64,000 nucleotides of DNA from Bradyrhizobium algeriense (GCF_003062295.1 NZ_PYCN01000002.1:62001-126000), one strand, 5' to 3'; counted from the first letter of the stretch, positions 53,657-63,035 are shown. The notes: generated by a model not told the origin, from the sequence alone. Made by a program: numbers and translations.

Positions 53657-55693
53657 ATGAGTGCGGCGGCGTCTCGCCTCCTGATTTGCAGTTGCGAGAA
53701 GACCATGCCGCTCGATGCGGCAGCGATCGGTCGTGGCTGCACGGCCAGAATCACGCAGGCAAACCAGCTTTGCGGTCTCGAACTCGACCGCTTCAAGGAG
53801 GCGCTCGCCGACGGCGCGCCGATCACGGTTGCCTGTACCCAGGAGGCTCCGCTGTTTCGGGAAGTCGCCGAAAGCTCCCCGCAAGCCGAGCTCACCTTCG
53901 TCAACATCCGCGAGACCGGCGGCTGGTCGAAGGATGCCGCGGCAGCCGGTCCGAAAGCGGCCGCACTGATTGCCGCTGCGGGCGAAGACATGCCGCCGAT
54001 CTCGCTGGTCACGCTCGAGAGCAGCGGCGTCGCGCTGATCTATGGCCGCGACGAGATTGCCATCGAGGCGGCGCAGCGTCTCGCCGACCGCTTGGACATC
54101 ACCGTGCTTCTGACCAGGCCCGGCGACGTCGCCCCGCGCCGCACGAACGAATTTCCCGTGCTCAAGGGCACGATCCGCAATGCAAGCGGACATCTCGGGC
54201 ATTTCGAGCTTGCGATCGACGATTACGCGCTGCCCTCTCCCTCTTCGCGCGCAAAGCTCGTGTTCGGGCCTTCGCGCAACGGCGCCACTTCCACCTGCGA
54301 TCTGATCCTCGATCTCTCGGGCGGCACACCGCTGTTTCCCGCGCATGAACTGCGCCCCGGCTATCTGCGCGCCGATCCGCGCGACCGCGCCGCCGTCGAG
54401 CGCGCGATCGCGGATGCCGGCGGCCTGGTCGGAACCTTCGACAAGCCGCGCTTTGTCAATTTCGAGCCGTCGCTGTGCGCGCATTCGCGCTCGTCCATCA
54501 CCGGATGCACGCGCTGTCTCGATCTGTGTCCGACCGGCGCGATCACGCCGAACGGGAATGCAGTCGCGATCGACGCCAATGTGTGCGCAGGCTGCGGCTC
54601 TTGCGCATCCGTATGCCCGACCGGCGCGGCCTCCTACGCGCTACCAAGCGCGGACGCGCTGATGCGCCGGCTGCGGACGCTGCTGCAGACTTACCGCAAG
54701 GCTGGCGGAAGCGACGCCGTAGTATTGTTCCACGACGGCGAGCACGGCGAGGACATCATCGATGCCCTGGCGCGGTTCGGCGAAGGCTTGCCGGCCAATG
54801 TACTGCCGCTGCGCGTCAACGAAGTAACCCAGGTCGGTCCGGAACTCCTCGCGTCCGTCTTTGCCTATGGCGGCAGCGGCGTCGCGCTGCTCACGCGCGC
54901 CAGGCCCCGCCACGACATCACGGCACTCCGCCGCGCGGTCGAAACCTCGGATCGCGTCCTTGGCGCGCTGGGTTTCGGCACCGGCATCATTCAGACCATC
55001 GAAACCGACGATCCGGACCAACTGCGCGCCATGCTGGATGCCGCGCCTCGCGGGGTCGCCACGCAAAGGCCCGCCGGCTTCATGCCGCGGGGCGCGAAAC
55101 GCGGCGTGCTCGAAACAACGTTTCGCGAGCTTCATCTCGCCGCGCCCACGCCGGTCGATGTCGTACCGCTGGCGCCGGGCGCGCCCTTCGGCACCGTGAA
55201 GCTGGATGTCGACGGCTGCACGCTGTGCCATGCCTGCGTCACCGCCTGCCCGACGGGCGCGCTATCCGATAACCCTGACCGCGCGATGCTTCGGTTCACC
55301 GAAAGCCTCTGCGTGCAATGCGGGCTCTGCGAATCCACCTGCCCCGAGAAGGTCATCAGCATTGAACCGCGCCTCGACTTCCAGGCCTGGAATGCGCCGC
55401 TGCGCGTACTGAAGGAAGAAGAGCCGTTCAACTGCATCGCCTGCGGCAAACCCTTCGGCACCAAGAGCTCGATCGACCGCGTGCTCGCAAAACTCGGCGA
55501 AAAGCACTGGATGTTCCAGGGCGCCAACGCCAGGCGGCTCGACGTCATCAAGATGTGCGCAGATTGCCGCGTCGAAGCCGTGGTGAACGAAAGTTTTGAC
55601 CCGCATGCGGCACCGCAACGCCCGCCGGTGATGTCGACGGAAGATTATCTGCGCGCGCGCAATGTGAAAAAGGACGATCCTCTTGGATCGTGA
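53657..55693 (+). CDS. multi-[4Fe-4S] ferredoxin-type protein of the fdh locus
   Basis: A 678-residue cytoplasmic iron-sulfur protein. An N-terminal CSCEKTMPLD (residues 11-20) resembles a cluster or sulfur-binding site. Two ferredoxin-like pairs follow: CTRCLDLCPTGAI with CAGCGSCASVCPTGA in the middle, and CTLCHACVTACPTGAL with CVQCGLCESTCPEKVI toward the C-terminus; further CIACGKPFGT and CADCRVEAV may bind metal. It is divergent from the accessory operon and overlaps the Mrp-type gene. It is probably an electron carrier or Fe-S donor for dehydrogenase maturation; that is inference. Confidence 0.88.
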   Translation: MSAAASRLLICSCEKTMPLDAAAIGRGCTARITQANQLCGLELDRFKEALADGAPITVACTQEAPLFREVAESSPQAELTFVNIRETGGWSKDAAAAGPKAAALIAAAGEDMPPISLVTLESSGVALIYGRDEIAIEAAQRLADRLDITVLLTRPGDVAPRRTNEFPVLKGTIRNASGHLGHFELAIDDYALPSPSSRAKLVFGPSRNGATSTCDLILDLSGGTPLFPAHELRPGYLRADPRDRAAVERAIADAGGLVGTFDKPRFVNFEPSLCAHSRSSITGCTRCLDLCPTGAITPNGNAVAIDANVCAGCGSCASVCPTGAASYALPSADALMRRLRTLLQTYRKAGGSDAVVLFHDGEHGEDIIDALARFGEGLPANVLPLRVNEVTQVGPELLASVFAYGGSGVALLTRARPRHDITALRRAVETSDRVLGALGFGTGIIQTIETDDPDQLRAMLDAAPRGVATQRPAGFMPRGAKRGVLETTFRELHLAAPTPVDVVPLAPGAPFGTVKLDVDGCTLCHACVTACPTGALSDNPDRAMLRFTESLCVQCGLCESTCPEKVISIEPRLDFQAWNAPLRVLKEEEPFNCIACGKPFGTKSSIDRVLAKLGEKHWMFQGANARRLDVIKMCADCRVEAVVNESFDPHAAPQRPPVMSTEDYLRARNVKKDDPLGS

Positions 55694-56552
55694 GCAGCCC
55701 GTGTCCGCCACTTCTCCAGATCTCAAGGCCCACGCGACCTCGAAAGCCGCCGGCATTCCCGGCGTCAAGCACGTCATCGCGGTCGCCTCCGGCAAGGGCG
55801 GCGTCGGCAAATCCACCACCTCCTGCAACCTCGCGCTCGGCTTCGCCACGCTCGGACTGAAGACCGGCATTCTCGACGCCGATATATATGGTCCGTCGCA
55901 ACAAAAACTGTTCGGACTGCGCGGCAAACCGCGGCAGCTCGGCCCGCGCATGCTGGAACCGATGGAGCGTTTTGGCGTCAAGGTGATGTCGATCGGCTTT
56001 CTGGTCGAGGAAGACAACGCCATGATCTGGCGCGGACCGATGGTGATCTCGGCGATCACACAGATGCTCCGCGAGGTGGCATGGGACGACCTCGATATTC
56101 TCGTCGTCGACCTGCCACCCGGCACCGGCGACGCGCAGCTCACCATGGCGCAGCAGGCGCCGCTGGCCGGCGCGATCATCGTCTCGACGCCGCAGGACAT
56201 CGCCCTGATCGACGCGCGGCGCGGCATCGCGATGTTTCAGAAGGTCAGCATTCCGATCCTGGGCCTGATCGAAAACATGTCGAGCTTCTGCTGCCCGACC
56301 TGCAACCACGTCACACCGATATTCGGCCACGGCGGCGCGCGGACGGAAGCCGAAAGCCGCGGCATTCCCTATCTCGGCGAGATCCCGCTCGATATCCAGA
56401 TCCGCCAGACCTCCGACGACGGCCGCCCGATCGTCGCCGTCGAGCCCGACGGCGTCCATGCGAAGCACTATATCGGCATGGCACGCGAGATCTGGACCAC
56501 GATCGTCACCGGCGCGGCACACCGGCCCCCGCCGCGCATCGTCATCGAATAG
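55683..56552 (+). CDS. Mrp/NBP35-family ATP-binding Fe-S carrier protein
   Basis: A 289-residue P-loop ATPase. The deviant Walker A is GKGGVGKSTTS near residue 37-47; ADIYGPS follows; DLPPGTGDAQLTM is the family hallmark; and the C-terminal CCPTCNH supplies the paired cysteines for a bridging [4Fe-4S] cluster. Unlike many Mrp proteins it lacks an N-terminal DUF59 domain. The frame opens with TTG at 55683, overlapping the preceding gene; a GTG at 55701 is an equal candidate. Cotranscribed with the multi-Fe-S protein. Confidence 0.9.
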   Translation: MDREQPVSATSPDLKAHATSKAAGIPGVKHVIAVASGKGGVGKSTTSCNLALGFATLGLKTGILDADIYGPSQQKLFGLRGKPRQLGPRMLEPMERFGVKVMSIGFLVEEDNAMIWRGPMVISAITQMLREVAWDDLDILVVDLPPGTGDAQLTMAQQAPLAGAIIVSTPQDIALIDARRGIAMFQKVSIPILGLIENMSSFCCPTCNHVTPIFGHGGARTEAESRGIPYLGEIPLDIQIRQTSDDGRPIVAVEPDGVHAKHYIGMAREIWTTIVTGAAHRPPPRIVIE

Positions 56553-56567
56553 AGGCGACCCGGCGAC

Positions 56568-56789
56568 TCATGGGCTCATAAAGATCGCACTGATCTGCTC
56601 GGCGCCGCCGACAAGCCCAAGCGCGTGCAGTTCATCGCGGTGCAGATCGACAACGAGAATCGCCAGGATCGCGAAAAGAGCCGTGGCGACGACCACAAGA
56701 AATCGCGCGGCCGATGTATCAGTTGCCTCGCCTTGCGCGGCTGTCCGATCCCAGAGCGGTGCCATGAGCGCCAGCAAGGCATAGAGCAT
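56568..56789 (-). CDS. small membrane protein
   Basis: A 73-residue protein with hydrophobic segments at residues 1-13 and 31-50 (LVVVATALFAILAILVV), likely one or two membrane helices, and a short tail with LGLVGGAEQISAIF. GAGG lies six bases ahead of the ATG at 56789; the longer frame is not supported. It lies between convergent Mrp and the HDAC-like gene on the latter's strand. No domain recognised. Confidence 0.6.
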   Translation of the reverse strand: MLYALLALMAPLWDRTAAQGEATDTSAARFLVVVATALFAILAILVVDLHRDELHALGLVGGAEQISAIFMSP

Positions 56790-56850
56790 TGCGACCTCTT
56801 TTCTTGCGTCGTGCTCAGGCAGCGTAGTCTGGCCCTTGACCAATGTCGAG

Positions 56851-57876
56851 CTAACGGGCCTCTTCGAAGCCGCCGAGTGCCGCGGTAAGATTGGCGCCGA
56901 GGATATCCGAGAGATAGCCACCTTCCTGCACGAAAACGGTCGGTAGGCCCAATCGGGCGATCGCGGCGCCGATGCGCCGGAAGCCGGCCGTCGTCACCGC
57001 AAGGCCGGCGAGCGGATCGTGCTCGGAGGCATCGAGACCGAGCGCCACCACGAGGGCGCCGGGTGCAAATGCGCGGATGGTTTTTTCTGCCTCGCCCATC
57101 GCCTTTATATAGTCGTCGTCCCCGGTGCCCCTCGGCAGCGGAATGTTCAGATTGGCGCCGAGGCCGGGGCCGGCGCCGCGCTCATGCGCATATCCCCACA
57201 CATAGGGATAGAAGAAGACGGGATCGGCATGGATCGAAACCGTGAGCACGTCGGGCCGCTCGTAGAAGATGCCCTGCGTGCCGTTGCCATGATGCACGTC
57301 GACATCGAGAATCGCGACTCGCTCGTGCTTCAGTTTAAGTTGAGCCGCCGCGACTGCACTGTTGTTAAGAAAGCAGAATCCGCCCGCGAGATCGCTGTAG
57401 GCATGATGACCGGGCGGCCGGCAGAGCGCGTAGGCCGCGCCTTCACCGTCCATCACGAGCTGGGCAGCCGTGGTCGCAACATCGGTCGCCGCACAGGCCG
57501 CAGCCCAGGTGCCGGGACCGATCGGGCACGCCGTGTCGGCCGCGTGCCAGCCAAGGCGGCCGACAATATGCGTCGGGTAAGTGGCGGCATTGCGGACCGG
57601 ATGCACATTGGCAATCATCTCAGGGCCTGAATCGCCAAGCGCGCTCCAGGCATCCCATGCTTCCTCGAGGAAACGAAGATATTCGGGACTATGTACTCGC
57701 GCTCGGGGTCCCTGACCGAAAACAGTCGGCGCGATCAAATCGTGCTTGCCGGCTTTCAATCCCGCCAGCAAACGATCGGCGCGTTCCGGCTGCTCGGTGG
57801 TGCGCTGGACCACGCCGCGCACCAGGAAGAATTGCGGATCGTGGCTGCGGTGCAGTTCGGTATAGACGGCCTTCAC
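56851..57876 (-). CDS. acetylpolyamine amidohydrolase / histone deacetylase family protein
   Basis: A 341-residue Zn-dependent deacetylase. The active site is intact: RPPGHHA with His157-158, DVDVHHGNGT giving Zn ligands Asp193 and His195, the third ligand Asp in GLDASEHDP, and the transition-state Tyr in EGGYLSD. The loop between residues 10 and 30 (HDPQFFLVRGV) resembles bacterial acetylpolyamine amidohydrolases, which release acetate from acetylputrescine or similar amines. It overlaps the GntR gene by 4 bp. The amide substrate may be imported by the peptide-type ABC system nearby. Confidence 0.9.
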   Translation of the reverse strand: MKAVYTELHRSHDPQFFLVRGVVQRTTEQPERADRLLAGLKAGKHDLIAPTVFGQGPRARVHSPEYLRFLEEAWDAWSALGDSGPEMIANVHPVRNAATYPTHIVGRLGWHAADTACPIGPGTWAAACAATDVATTAAQLVMDGEGAAYALCRPPGHHAYSDLAGGFCFLNNSAVAAAQLKLKHERVAILDVDVHHGNGTQGIFYERPDVLTVSIHADPVFFYPYVWGYAHERGAGPGLGANLNIPLPRGTGDDDYIKAMGEAEKTIRAFAPGALVVALGLDASEHDPLAGLAVTTAGFRRIGAAIARLGLPTVFVQEGGYLSDILGANLTAALGGFEEAR

Positions 57877-58610
57877 ACGGTTACTCCGTTGGTTGGAATT
57901 AGAATCCCGCTCGGTGATGCAGCATTGCCGGCGGGCGGCGTAAGCTCCCGCACCAGTTTGCCGACCTCGCGCCAGGCGTGACCGATATGGTGATCGACAT
58001 GCGCGGTGATGCGTTCGGGGTGCCCGGCCTCGATGGCCGCAAGCAGCGGCTCGTGCGTCCGCGCGATCTCATGCGGATCGTCGTACAGGCGGCCGATCAG
58101 CCCGATCACCATGCGCAGCTCCGCCGCGAGATCATCGAACAGCCGCAGCAGGCGACTGTTGTCCGCGATTTCGAAGATCAGCCGGTGAAAGCGATAATCC
58201 TCTTCCACCTGGCGTGCCGGATCGTCGAGATCGGCGGTCTTGTGCAGAATATCGAGTTGCCGCCGTAAGGCGTCGCGCGCGTCGCTCGTCAGATTCCGCG
58301 CCGCCAGCACGCCGGCGTGGCGCTCAATGCAAAGCCGCAGATCATAGATCTCGTCGATGTTTTTGATTTCGAGCTTGCGCACGAAAAAGCCGTGCCGCGG
58401 CTTCGCCACCAGCAGCCCCTGCTTCTCCAATAGCCGCGCCGCTTCCCGTACCGGCGCGCGGCTGATGCCCAATTCGCGGGCAATGCCCGCTTCCACCACT
58501 TTTGAACCGGGCGGCAGGCGGCCCTGAACGACAGCCTGGGTCAGGATGCGAGCGACCTGGCCGACCAGATCGCTGTCCGCAACTGCCGGTAATCCAACAG
58601 GAAGAGACAT
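57873..58610 (-). CDS. GntR family transcriptional regulator (FCD type)
   Basis: A 245-residue regulator. Residues 17-80 are the winged HTH (LPPGSKVVEAGIARELGISRAPVREA, in part: ARELGISRAPVREAARLL), then an FCD domain with metal-site residues (EEDYRFHRLIFEIADNSRL in part: YRFHRLIFEIADNS; DHHIGHAW). It is divergent from the aldolase-type gene and cotranscribed with the deacetylase. The start is ATG 58610 or one three codons earlier. It probably controls both directions through the intergenic TGTCGACA site. Confidence 0.9.
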   Translation of the reverse strand: MSLPVGLPAVADSDLVGQVARILTQAVVQGRLPPGSKVVEAGIARELGISRAPVREAARLLEKQGLLVAKPRHGFFVRKLEIKNIDEIYDLRLCIERHAGVLAARNLTSDARDALRRQLDILHKTADLDDPARQVEEDYRFHRLIFEIADNSRLLRLFDDLAAELRMVIGLIGRLYDDPHEIARTHEPLLAAIEAGHPERITAHVDHHIGHAWREVGKLVRELTPPAGNAASPSGILIPTNGVTV

Positions 58611-58663
58611 AGGTCGCATTGGCTAAACCCGCGTCAGTCTGTGTATATTTTTTAATCGTCGAT

Positions 58664-58671
58664 TGTCGACA
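58664..58671. promoter_or_regulatory. TGTCGACA palindrome, candidate GntR operator
   Basis: An 8-bp perfect palindrome within ATCGTCGATTGTCGACAGT in the 128-base gap between divergent GntR and aldolase-type genes. FCD-type GntR proteins often bind short TGTn-nACA palindromes, so it is a plausible operator but short enough to occur by chance. Confidence 0.35.
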
Positions 58672-58738
58672 GTTTAGTCTTGCCCTAATGTCACGCCCCA
58701 CGCAAGCTGAAAACGTTGAACGTGGGCAGAAGGCAGAA

Positions 58739-59530
58739 ATGACAAGTGCAGCGCAAAACACCGCAAAGGCATGGCCGGCGGCGGTGGAAGACCAGACCCT
58801 CCAAATCCGGATCGACCTCGCGGCGGCCTACCGGCTGATTCACCGGCTTGGTCTCGACGACAGCATCTACACCCACATCTCCGCCCGGCTTCCGGGCCGG
58901 CAAGACCGCTTCCTCATCAACCCCTACGGCCTGCGCTTCGAAGAAGTCACGGCGTCCAACCTGGTGACGGTCGACCTCGACGGCAACGTCATCGATGACC
59001 CCATGGGCCTCGGCATCAACCCGGCTGGCTTCACGATTCACAGTGCGATCCATGCCGCGCGGCATGACGCGATCTGCGTCCTGCACACGCACACAGTGGC
59101 CGGCATCGCTGTTGCCAGCCAGAAGCGGGGCCTGCTGCCGCTCAATCAATGGTCGCTGCAGTTTACCGACTGCCTCGCCTATCACGACTACGAAGGCATC
59201 GCGCTCGATCTCGATGAGCGTTCGCGCCTTGTCGCGGATCTCGGCGACAAGTTCGTGATGGTGCTGCGCAACCACGGCATGCTGACCTGCGGGCGCTCCG
59301 TCGCCGAGGCCTTCAAGCTGATGCACAATCTGGAACGCTCCTGCCGCGCCCAGCTCGCCGTGCAGTCGTCCGGCGCCGAGATCATCGAGCTATCAGCTGC
59401 AGTGGCCCGCAAGACGGCCGGCCAATACGCCAGCTTCTACGACGCAATCGAAACCAATGGCGTGCCCGACAGCGAATGGGCCGCCTTCAAGCGGATGCTT
59501 GAACGTACCGATCCGGATTTTGCGAACTGA
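58739..59530 (+). CDS. class II aldolase/adducin family protein
   Basis: A 263-residue Zn-dependent aldolase-like enzyme. Metal ligands are visible in CVLHTHTVAG (two His) and LRNHGMLTCG (third His); the N-terminal GLDDSIYTHISARLPG and LINPYGLRFEEV match the family. The ATG at 58739 has an AGAAGG site; an earlier in-frame ATG at 58688 lies near the promoter. It could be an aldolase, epimerase or decarboxylase. It is divergent from the GntR/deacetylase genes and is followed by a peptide-type transporter, so it may act in the same catabolic route. Confidence 0.88.
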   Translation: MTSAAQNTAKAWPAAVEDQTLQIRIDLAAAYRLIHRLGLDDSIYTHISARLPGRQDRFLINPYGLRFEEVTASNLVTVDLDGNVIDDPMGLGINPAGFTIHSAIHAARHDAICVLHTHTVAGIAVASQKRGLLPLNQWSLQFTDCLAYHDYEGIALDLDERSRLVADLGDKFVMVLRNHGMLTCGRSVAEAFKLMHNLERSCRAQLAVQSSGAEIIELSAAVARKTAGQYASFYDAIETNGVPDSEWAAFKRMLERTDPDFAN

Positions 59531-59556
59531 CAAACGCAACAAACGCAACGCTCAAC

Positions 59557-59584
59557 CCGGTAGCGCACCGGCCAGCCTTTTTTT
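59557..59584 (+). terminator. weak hairpin with T-run before the binding-protein gene
   Basis: CCGGT / ACCGG with a 5-base loop, then six bases, then TTTTTTT. The T-run is offset from the stem, so termination is probably partial. It separates the aldolase-type gene from the transporter genes and ends 15 bases before the binding-protein ATG. Confidence 0.4.
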
Positions 59585-59599
59585 GAACGAGGTAAGGTA

Positions 59600-61153
59600 A
59601 TGTCCAAGCGAAAATTATTGATGAGCTTTGCCGCCCTTTGCATGCTGAGCACCGCAGCAGTGGCCGAGGGACCGAAGGCAGGCGGCGTGGTCAATGCCGT
59701 GATTCAACCGGAGCCGCCGAGCCTCATGGTCGGCCTGGTCCAGAACGGCCCGACGCAGATGGTGGCCGGCAACATCTATGAAGGCCTGTTGCGCTACAGT
59801 TCCAAACTGGATCCCCTGCCCGGCCTCGCCGAGAGCTGGACCGTCAGCGAGGACGGCAAGACCTACACGTTCAAACTCGTAAAGGGCGTGACCTGGCACG
59901 ACGGCAAGCCGTTCACGGCAGCAGACGTCCTGTTCTCGATCGAATTCCTCAAGCAGACCCACGCGCGCGCCCGCGGCAATCTGGTGCAGCTCGACAAGGT
60001 CGAGGCATCAGATGAATCGACGGTCGTCTTCACGCTGAAGCAGCCGTTCGGCCCCTTCATCGGAATCTTCGAGGTCGGCTCGCTGCCGATGATTCCGAAG
60101 CACATCTATGAAGGCACCGATTTCAAAACCAACCCGGCCAACAACACGCCTGTCGGCACCGGCCCCTTCATGTTCAAGGAATGGCAGAAAGGCTCGTTCA
60201 TCCGCCTGGTCAAGAATCCGAACTACCACATCAAGGGCAAGCCCAATATCGACGAGATCTATTGGCACGTGATTCCCGACGCGGCCGCGCGTTCGGTGGC
60301 CTACGAAACCGGCAAGGTCGACGTGCTGCCCGGCGGCTCGGTGGAAAATTTCGACGTGCCGCGCCTGAGCAAGCTCAAGAACACCTGCGTCACCGGTGCG
60401 GGCTGGGAGTTCTTCAGCCCGCATTCCTGGCTCTGGCTCAACAACCGCTCAGGGCCGACCGCGAACAAGAAGTTCCGCCAGGCGCTGATGTTTGCAATCG
60501 ATCGCAACATGGCCAAGGACGTGGTCTGGAACGGCCTCGGCAAGGTCGCGACCGGGCCGTCGGGCTCCGCGATCAAGTACTACACAAGCGCGGTGCCGAA
60601 ATACGATTACGATCCGGCCAAGGCGAAGGCGCTGCTCAAGGAAGCCGGCTACACCGGCGAGAAGCTTCGCTTGCTGCCCTTGCCCTATGGCGAGACGTGG
60701 CAGCGCTGGGCCGAAATGGTTCGCCAGAACCTGCAGGACGTCGGGATCAACGTCGAGATGGTCGCTACCGACGTCCCCGGCTGGAATCAAAAAGTCAGCG
60801 AGTGGGACTACGACATCGCCTTTACCTATCTCTATCAGTACGGCGATCCCGCACTCGGCGTCGGTCGCAACTATATCTCCAGCCAGATCGCCAAGGGCTC
60901 GCCGTTCAACAATGCCGAAGGCTATTCGAATCCCGAGATCGACAAGCTGTTCGCCGAAGGCGCGGTCGCCTTCCCCGATGCGGCGCGCGCGGAGATCTAC
61001 GCCAAGGCCCAGAAGATCCTCGTCGAGGACGTGCCGGTCGCGTGGATGCTCGAGTTGCAATTCCCGACCATCACCCGCTGCAGCGTCAAGAACCTGATCA
61101 CGACCGGCATCGGCGTGAACGACGGTTTCCGTGACGCATGGATCGAGAAGTAA
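59600..61153 (+). CDS. ABC transporter substrate-binding protein, peptide/nickel family (SBP_bac_5)
   Basis: A 517-residue periplasmic binding protein. Residues 1-22 are a signal peptide (cleavage AVA-E). Family blocks: GNIYEGLLRYSSKLDPLPGLAESW (in part: NIYEGLLRYSS), TYTFKLVKGVTWHDGKPFTA (exactly 20), PVGTGPFMFKEW, and FRQALMFAIDR. The first gene of a second peptide-type importer, followed by two permeases and a fused ATPase. It differs clearly from the protein at 1182-2678, so the two systems probably take different ligands. An imperfect CGTCAG/CTGACG hairpin lies at 61170-61190, after its stop. Confidence 0.9.
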   Translation: MSKRKLLMSFAALCMLSTAAVAEGPKAGGVVNAVIQPEPPSLMVGLVQNGPTQMVAGNIYEGLLRYSSKLDPLPGLAESWTVSEDGKTYTFKLVKGVTWHDGKPFTAADVLFSIEFLKQTHARARGNLVQLDKVEASDESTVVFTLKQPFGPFIGIFEVGSLPMIPKHIYEGTDFKTNPANNTPVGTGPFMFKEWQKGSFIRLVKNPNYHIKGKPNIDEIYWHVIPDAAARSVAYETGKVDVLPGGSVENFDVPRLSKLKNTCVTGAGWEFFSPHSWLWLNNRSGPTANKKFRQALMFAIDRNMAKDVVWNGLGKVATGPSGSAIKYYTSAVPKYDYDPAKAKALLKEAGYTGEKLRLLPLPYGETWQRWAEMVRQNLQDVGINVEMVATDVPGWNQKVSEWDYDIAFTYLYQYGDPALGVGRNYISSQIAKGSPFNNAEGYSNPEIDKLFAEGAVAFPDAARAEIYAKAQKILVEDVPVAWMLELQFPTITRCSVKNLITTGIGVNDGFRDAWIEK

Positions 61154-61225
61154 TCGCCGACCCGTCGGGCGTCAGGCCTCAGGTCTGACGTCCGGATACC
61201 GCGCCTCCAACGCAATCGACAGAAC

Positions 61226-62197
61226 ATGATTTCCTTCATCGCCCAGCGGATCGCGAAGGCCATCGTCGTCCTTCTTGCGCTCGTCGTTCTCAACTTTTTC
61301 CTGATCCGGATGGCGCCGGGCGACCCGGCGCTGGTGATGGCGGGTGAAGCGGGCGCGGGCGATCAGATTTTCCTAGCTCAACTGCGCGAGAAGTTCGGCC
61401 TCGACCAGCCGCTGCCGGTACAGCTGTTCCTGTACGTCAAAGGCATTCTCAGCCTCGATCTCGGATTCTCGTTTCGCCAGCAGATGCCGGTCGCGACCCT
61501 GATCCTGCAGCGCCTGCCGGCGACGCTGTTGCTGACGGGGACCGCGTTTGCGATCTCGCTAGCGTTCGGCATCCTGTTCGGCGCGCTGGCGGCGCGCTTT
61601 GCCGGCACCTGGGCCGACACCGCCATCACGGTGCTGGCGCTGATCTTCTATGCCACGCCCCTGTTCTGGGTCGCGCTGATGGCGATCCTCTTGTTTTCCG
61701 TCACGATGGATTGGTTGCCGAGCTTCGGCTACGAGACGGTCGGCGCAAACTATACCGGGCTCGCACACGTGCTCGATGTCGCCGCCCATCTGGTCCTGCC
61801 GGCGACGACCATCGGCCTGTTCTTCATGGCGACCTATGCCCGCATGACCCGCGCCTCGATGCTTGAGGTCAGCAGACTTGATTTCGTCAAGACCGCGCGC
61901 GCCAAGGGCTTGTCCGACTCTGTGATCCAGCGCCGCCACGTGCTGCGCAACGCCCTGTTGCCGGTAGTGACGCTCGCCGGACTGCAGGCCGGCACGCTGG
62001 TCGGCGGCGCTGTTCTCACCGAGACCGTGTTCGCATGGCCCGGCATCGGCCGCCTGATGTACGAGGCCCTGCTGCAGCGCGACTACAATCTGCTGCTCGG
62101 CGTCTTCGTCGTCTGCTCGGCGATGGTGCTGGCCTTCAACCTGATCACGGACCTCGTCTACCGCTCCGTCGATCCCCGCATCGAGTTCGCCTCATGA
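61226..62197 (+). CDS. peptide ABC transporter permease (DppB type)
   Basis: A 323-residue inner-membrane permease. Markers: first helix at residues 10-30, FLIRMAPGDPALVMAGEAG, LREKFGLDQPLPVQLF, and the EAA region FVKTARAKGLSDSVIQRRHVLRNAL (in part: VKTARAKGLS, RRHVLRNALLPV), then ETVFAWPGIGRLMYEA. About six helices. It follows the binding-protein gene by 72 bases and overlaps the next permease by 4 bp. Confidence 0.92.
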   Translation: MISFIAQRIAKAIVVLLALVVLNFFLIRMAPGDPALVMAGEAGAGDQIFLAQLREKFGLDQPLPVQLFLYVKGILSLDLGFSFRQQMPVATLILQRLPATLLLTGTAFAISLAFGILFGALAARFAGTWADTAITVLALIFYATPLFWVALMAILLFSVTMDWLPSFGYETVGANYTGLAHVLDVAAHLVLPATTIGLFFMATYARMTRASMLEVSRLDFVKTARAKGLSDSVIQRRHVLRNALLPVVTLAGLQAGTLVGGAVLTETVFAWPGIGRLMYEALLQRDYNLLLGVFVVCSAMVLAFNLITDLVYRSVDPRIEFAS

Positions 62198-63033
62198 GAC
62201 AGGTCTGGCGAATGCTGTTGCGCAATCCCGGCGGCATGATCGGCGTCGCGATCCTGACGATTGCGATCGCGGTTGCGCTGTTTGGTCCGCTGCTGTTTCC
62301 GACCTCGCCCTGGCGCATGGTGCAGCGGCCGTTCCTGCCGCCGTTCACGATGGCCAACCTGCCGCTCGGCACCGATGCGCTCGGCCGCGACGTGATGGCG
62401 GGCATCATCTACGGCGCGCGGGTTTCTCTGTTGGTCGGCCTGATCTCGACGCTGGCCTCGCTGGCGGTCGGCATCCCGCTCGGCGCCGCGGCCGGATATT
62501 TCGGCGGCAAGATCGACGATGCGCTGATGCGGTTCACTGAATTCTTCCAGACCGTCCCGAGTTTTGCGTTGGCGATCGTGCTCGTCGCCATCATGCAGCC
62601 CTCCATCGGTTCGATCGTGGCCGCCATTGCGATCGTGAGCTGGCCGCCGGTGGCGCGGCTGGTGCGCGGCGAAGTGCTGTCGCTGCGTACGCGCGAATAT
62701 GTCCAGGCGGCCGTCGTGACCGGCCAGACCAACTGGTGGATCATCTGGCGCGAGATCCTGCCCAATGCGCTGTCGCCGGTCATCGTGCTGGCCTCGCTGA
62801 TGGTCGCAACCGCGATCCTGCTGGAATCCTCGCTCTCCTTCCTGGGTCTCGGCGATCCCAACCTGATGTCGTGGGGCTACATGGTCGGCGCGGGCCGCAC
62901 CGTGATCCGACAGGCCTGGTGGATCACGGTATTCCCCGGCATCGCCATCCTTGTTTCGGTGCTGGCGCTGAACCTGATCGGTGAAGGCCTCAACGACGCG
63001 CTCAACCCCCGCCTCGCCAAGGGGGGACGCTGA
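62194..63033 (+). CDS. peptide ABC transporter permease (DppC type)
   Basis: A 279-residue permease, partner of the preceding gene. The frame is open further upstream, but the ATG at 62194 (MRQVWRML) forms the usual ATGA overlap and gives the family length. Markers: NLPLGTDALGRDVMAGIIYG near residue 55 (DppC signature), RTREYVQAAVVTG, and the EAA loop ILLESSLSFLGLGDP. Six helices are expected. Confidence 0.92.
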   Translation: MRQVWRMLLRNPGGMIGVAILTIAIAVALFGPLLFPTSPWRMVQRPFLPPFTMANLPLGTDALGRDVMAGIIYGARVSLLVGLISTLASLAVGIPLGAAAGYFGGKIDDALMRFTEFFQTVPSFALAIVLVAIMQPSIGSIVAAIAIVSWPPVARLVRGEVLSLRTREYVQAAVVTGQTNWWIIWREILPNALSPVIVLASLMVATAILLESSLSFLGLGDPNLMSWGYMVGAGRTVIRQAWWITVFPGIAILVSVLALNLIGEGLNDALNPRLAKGGR

Positions 63034-63035
63034 AC

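Noticed and set aside
59557..59584. Full Rho-independent terminator before the second peptide-binding protein
   Set aside because: The stem is only 5 bp and the T-run is six bases away, so it is listed only as a weak attenuator.
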